Below are positions 15,475 to 16,739 of a stretch of DNA of 16,739 nt, one piece after another. A model generated the notes under the pieces. The model did no database searches, was not told the origin of the DNA, and saw only the letters and a list, made by a program, of their open reading frames with translations. This DNA comes from Anaerolineales bacterium UBA3001 (GTDB lineage: Bacteria > Chloroflexota > Anaerolineae > Anaerolineales > UBA11657). A program made the position numbers and the translations under genes. How positions within the stretch are numbered: position 1 is the stretch's first letter; every line of letters starts with the position of its first letter. The stretch covers positions 2,782 to 19,520 of the forward strand of contig DDZT01000092.1 in NCBI GenBank assembly GCA_002346435.1. The letters run 5' to 3'.

Positions 15475-16739
15475 TTAGAACTTTTATTTGCAGGATTGGA
15501 TTGAGCTACTAGGGCCTCTGCAAATACCTCCTCGATTCTGTCAACTAGTACAAATTTTAAGTTTTTACGTGTTTCTTTTGGTACGTCATCAAGATCTTTT
15601 TCGTTCCGCCTAGGTAGTACTATGGTGGTCAGGCCAGCTCGGTGTGCTGCAAGAACTTTTTCTTTAATTCCTCCAACTGGTAAAACTTGACCTCGCAGGG
15701 TGATTTCACCAGTCATTCCTACGTCTGGTTTGACTGGTTTGTGTGAGAATAATGACGCAAGTGCAGTTGCCATAGTTACTCCGGCTGAAGGGCCATCTTT
15801 TGGCACAGAACCTGATGGAACGTGCAGGTGTATATCATGATTTTGATAATGATTTGAAGATAAGCCTAAGGCATCACTATTCGCTTTTATGTAAGATAAT
15901 GCTGCTTGCGCAGACTCTTGCATTACTTCTCCAAGTTGGCCAGTCAATTGGAAGCCCTTTTCACCTGGCATTTTAGTGGCTTCAACAAATAGAATATCTC
16001 CTCCAAATGGTGTCCATGCTACCGCGGTAGCTACTCCTGGGATTGCCGTACGTTGAGCTACTTCTTCGGAGAAAAAGAATTGAGGTTTGCCCAGAAATTC
16101 AGTCACTTTTTTCAGGTTTATTGTGACCTGTTTGAATTTGTCGCTAGCTATATGGGTGGCTACTTTTCTGCAAACTTGTCCTATATTGCGTTCTAAATTG
16201 CGTACGCCTGCCTCTCTGGTGTAATATCTTGCTATATTGATAAGGGCATCTGGTTTGAACTTGATTTCTTTTTTTCGTAGTCCATGCTCGTACACTTGTC
16301 TAGGAACCAAGTAGTCTTGTGCGATATTTAACTTTTCATCTTCAGTATATCCAGACATCTCGAGGATTTCCATTCTATCTCGCAGTGGTGGTGGAATAGG
16401 TTCTAGCATGTTGGCAGTTGTAATAAAGAATACTTGGGAAAGGTCAAAGTCAACATCCAGATAATGGTCGCGGAATGAACGGTTCTGTTCGGGGTCGAGC
16501 AGTTCTAGGAGGGCAGAGGCGGGGTCTCCTCTAAAATCAATCCCTAACTTATCAATTTCGTCTAACATAAACACGGGGTTTTTCGAGCCAGATCGTCTTA
16601 TGCTCTGAATTATTCTACCTGGCATAGCGCCAATATATGTGCGGCGATGACCGCGAATTTCTGCTTCATCGCGCATTCCTCCAAGTGACATTCGTATAAA
16701 TTTGCGTCCCATGGCTCTAGCTATAGATTTTCCAAGTGA
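15471..16739 (-). CDS. lon: Lon protease (ATP-dependent, S16), C-terminal ~422 residues; 5' end outside window
   Basis: The frame is open to the window edge. The first visible residues (SLGKSIARAMGRKFIRMSLG) directly follow the Walker A loop of Lon, so about 360 N-terminal residues are missing, and the ATG at 16712 is internal. Visible elements, numbered from that ATG, are GGMRDEAEIRGHRRTYIGA, Walker B FMLDEIDKLG (49-57), the sensor region FFITTAN, the arginine-finger stretch PLRDRMEI, and the S16 protease domain with catalytic Ser309 (PKDGPSAGVTMATAL) and Lys352 (GGIKEKVLAAHRAG). The fold and both catalytic residues are intact, so this is an active LonA-type protease that degrades misfolded and regulatory proteins in the cytoplasm. 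The stop TGA overlaps the TTG start of the PHP gene, suggesting co-translation. Confidence 0.96.
   Translation of the reverse strand, partial: SLGKSIARAMGRKFIRMSLGGMRDEAEIRGHRRTYIGAMPGRIIQSIRRSGSKNPVFMLDEIDKLGIDFRGDPASALLELLDPEQNRSFRDHYLDVDFDLSQVFFITTANMLEPIPPPLRDRMEILEMSGYTEDEKLNIAQDYLVPRQVYEHGLRKKEIKFKPDALINIARYYTREAGVRNLERNIGQVCRKVATHIASDKFKQVTINLKKVTEFLGKPQFFFSEEVAQRTAIPGVATAVAWTPFGGDILFVEATKMPGEKGFQLTGQLGEVMQESAQAALSYIKANSDALGLSSNHYQNHDIHLHVPSGSVPKDGPSAGVTMATALASLFSHKPVKPDVGMTGEITLRGQVLPVGGIKEKVLAAHRAGLTTIVLPRRNEKDLDDVPKETRKNLKFVLVDRIEEVFAEALVAQSNPANKSSN

Noticed and set aside
1..16739. CRISPR arrays, insertion sequences, tRNA genes, attachment sites
   Set aside because: No direct repeat array, transposase pattern, cloverleaf or integrase was seen, although weak or divergent copies could be missed by eye.

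Overview
The window comes from an AT-rich bacterial chromosome and codes densely on both strands. A Chloroflexota genome (Dehalococcoidia/SAR202-like) is my best guess. The reasons are a stand-alone DUF2344 protein directly ahead of rplU-rpmA-rpmE, a DUF1028 protein with a PG_binding_2-like tail, and several very long GT39-type membrane glycosyltransferases whose C-termini carry the FVH-D-...-W-PGE-...-G-Y/L-YDP beta-sandwich module typical of that phylum. The taxon is an inference. I found no tRNA, rRNA, CRISPR array, insertion sequence or phage gene.

Layout. (1) Positions 1-1204, + strand: the 3' part of a DUF1028 protein, then a 5-formyltetrahydrofolate cyclo-ligase-like protein. (2) Positions 1207-7140, - strand: two giant membrane glycosyltransferases (935 and 961 residues) flanking a 68-codon ORF that is half of their C-terminal module. 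All three lie in one reading frame, separated only by two stop codons. (3) Positions 7164-8954, + strand: DUF2344, rplU, rpmA and an unusual rpmE. The rplU operon is preceded by a perfect consensus sigma-70 promoter (TTGACA-N17-TATAAT) and a GC-rich leader hairpin. The L31 protein carries a C-terminal domain that looks like the RNA polymerase alpha-subunit CTD. (4) Positions 9057-16739, - strand, read from the right edge: lon (5' part outside the window), a PHP-AlbA_2 fusion protein, a MogA/MoaB-type protein, a YfhO-family membrane protein and a GT39-type glycosyltransferase. Most of these junctions overlap, so this is probably one operon or a chain of coupled genes.

Functionally, the window mixes translation (L21, L27, L31), protein quality control (Lon), cofactor metabolism (folate-like, molybdopterin) and a large investment in lipid-linked sugar transfer at the outer face of the membrane (three GT39-like proteins and one YfhO). 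The observations most worth following are the L31/alpha-CTD fusion, the PHP-AlbA_2 fusion behind lon, the single-frame glycosyltransferase tandem, and the 23-bp divergent intergenic region with overlapping -10 elements. Clear Shine-Dalgarno sequences are visible mainly in front of the ribosomal protein genes; most other starts lack one.
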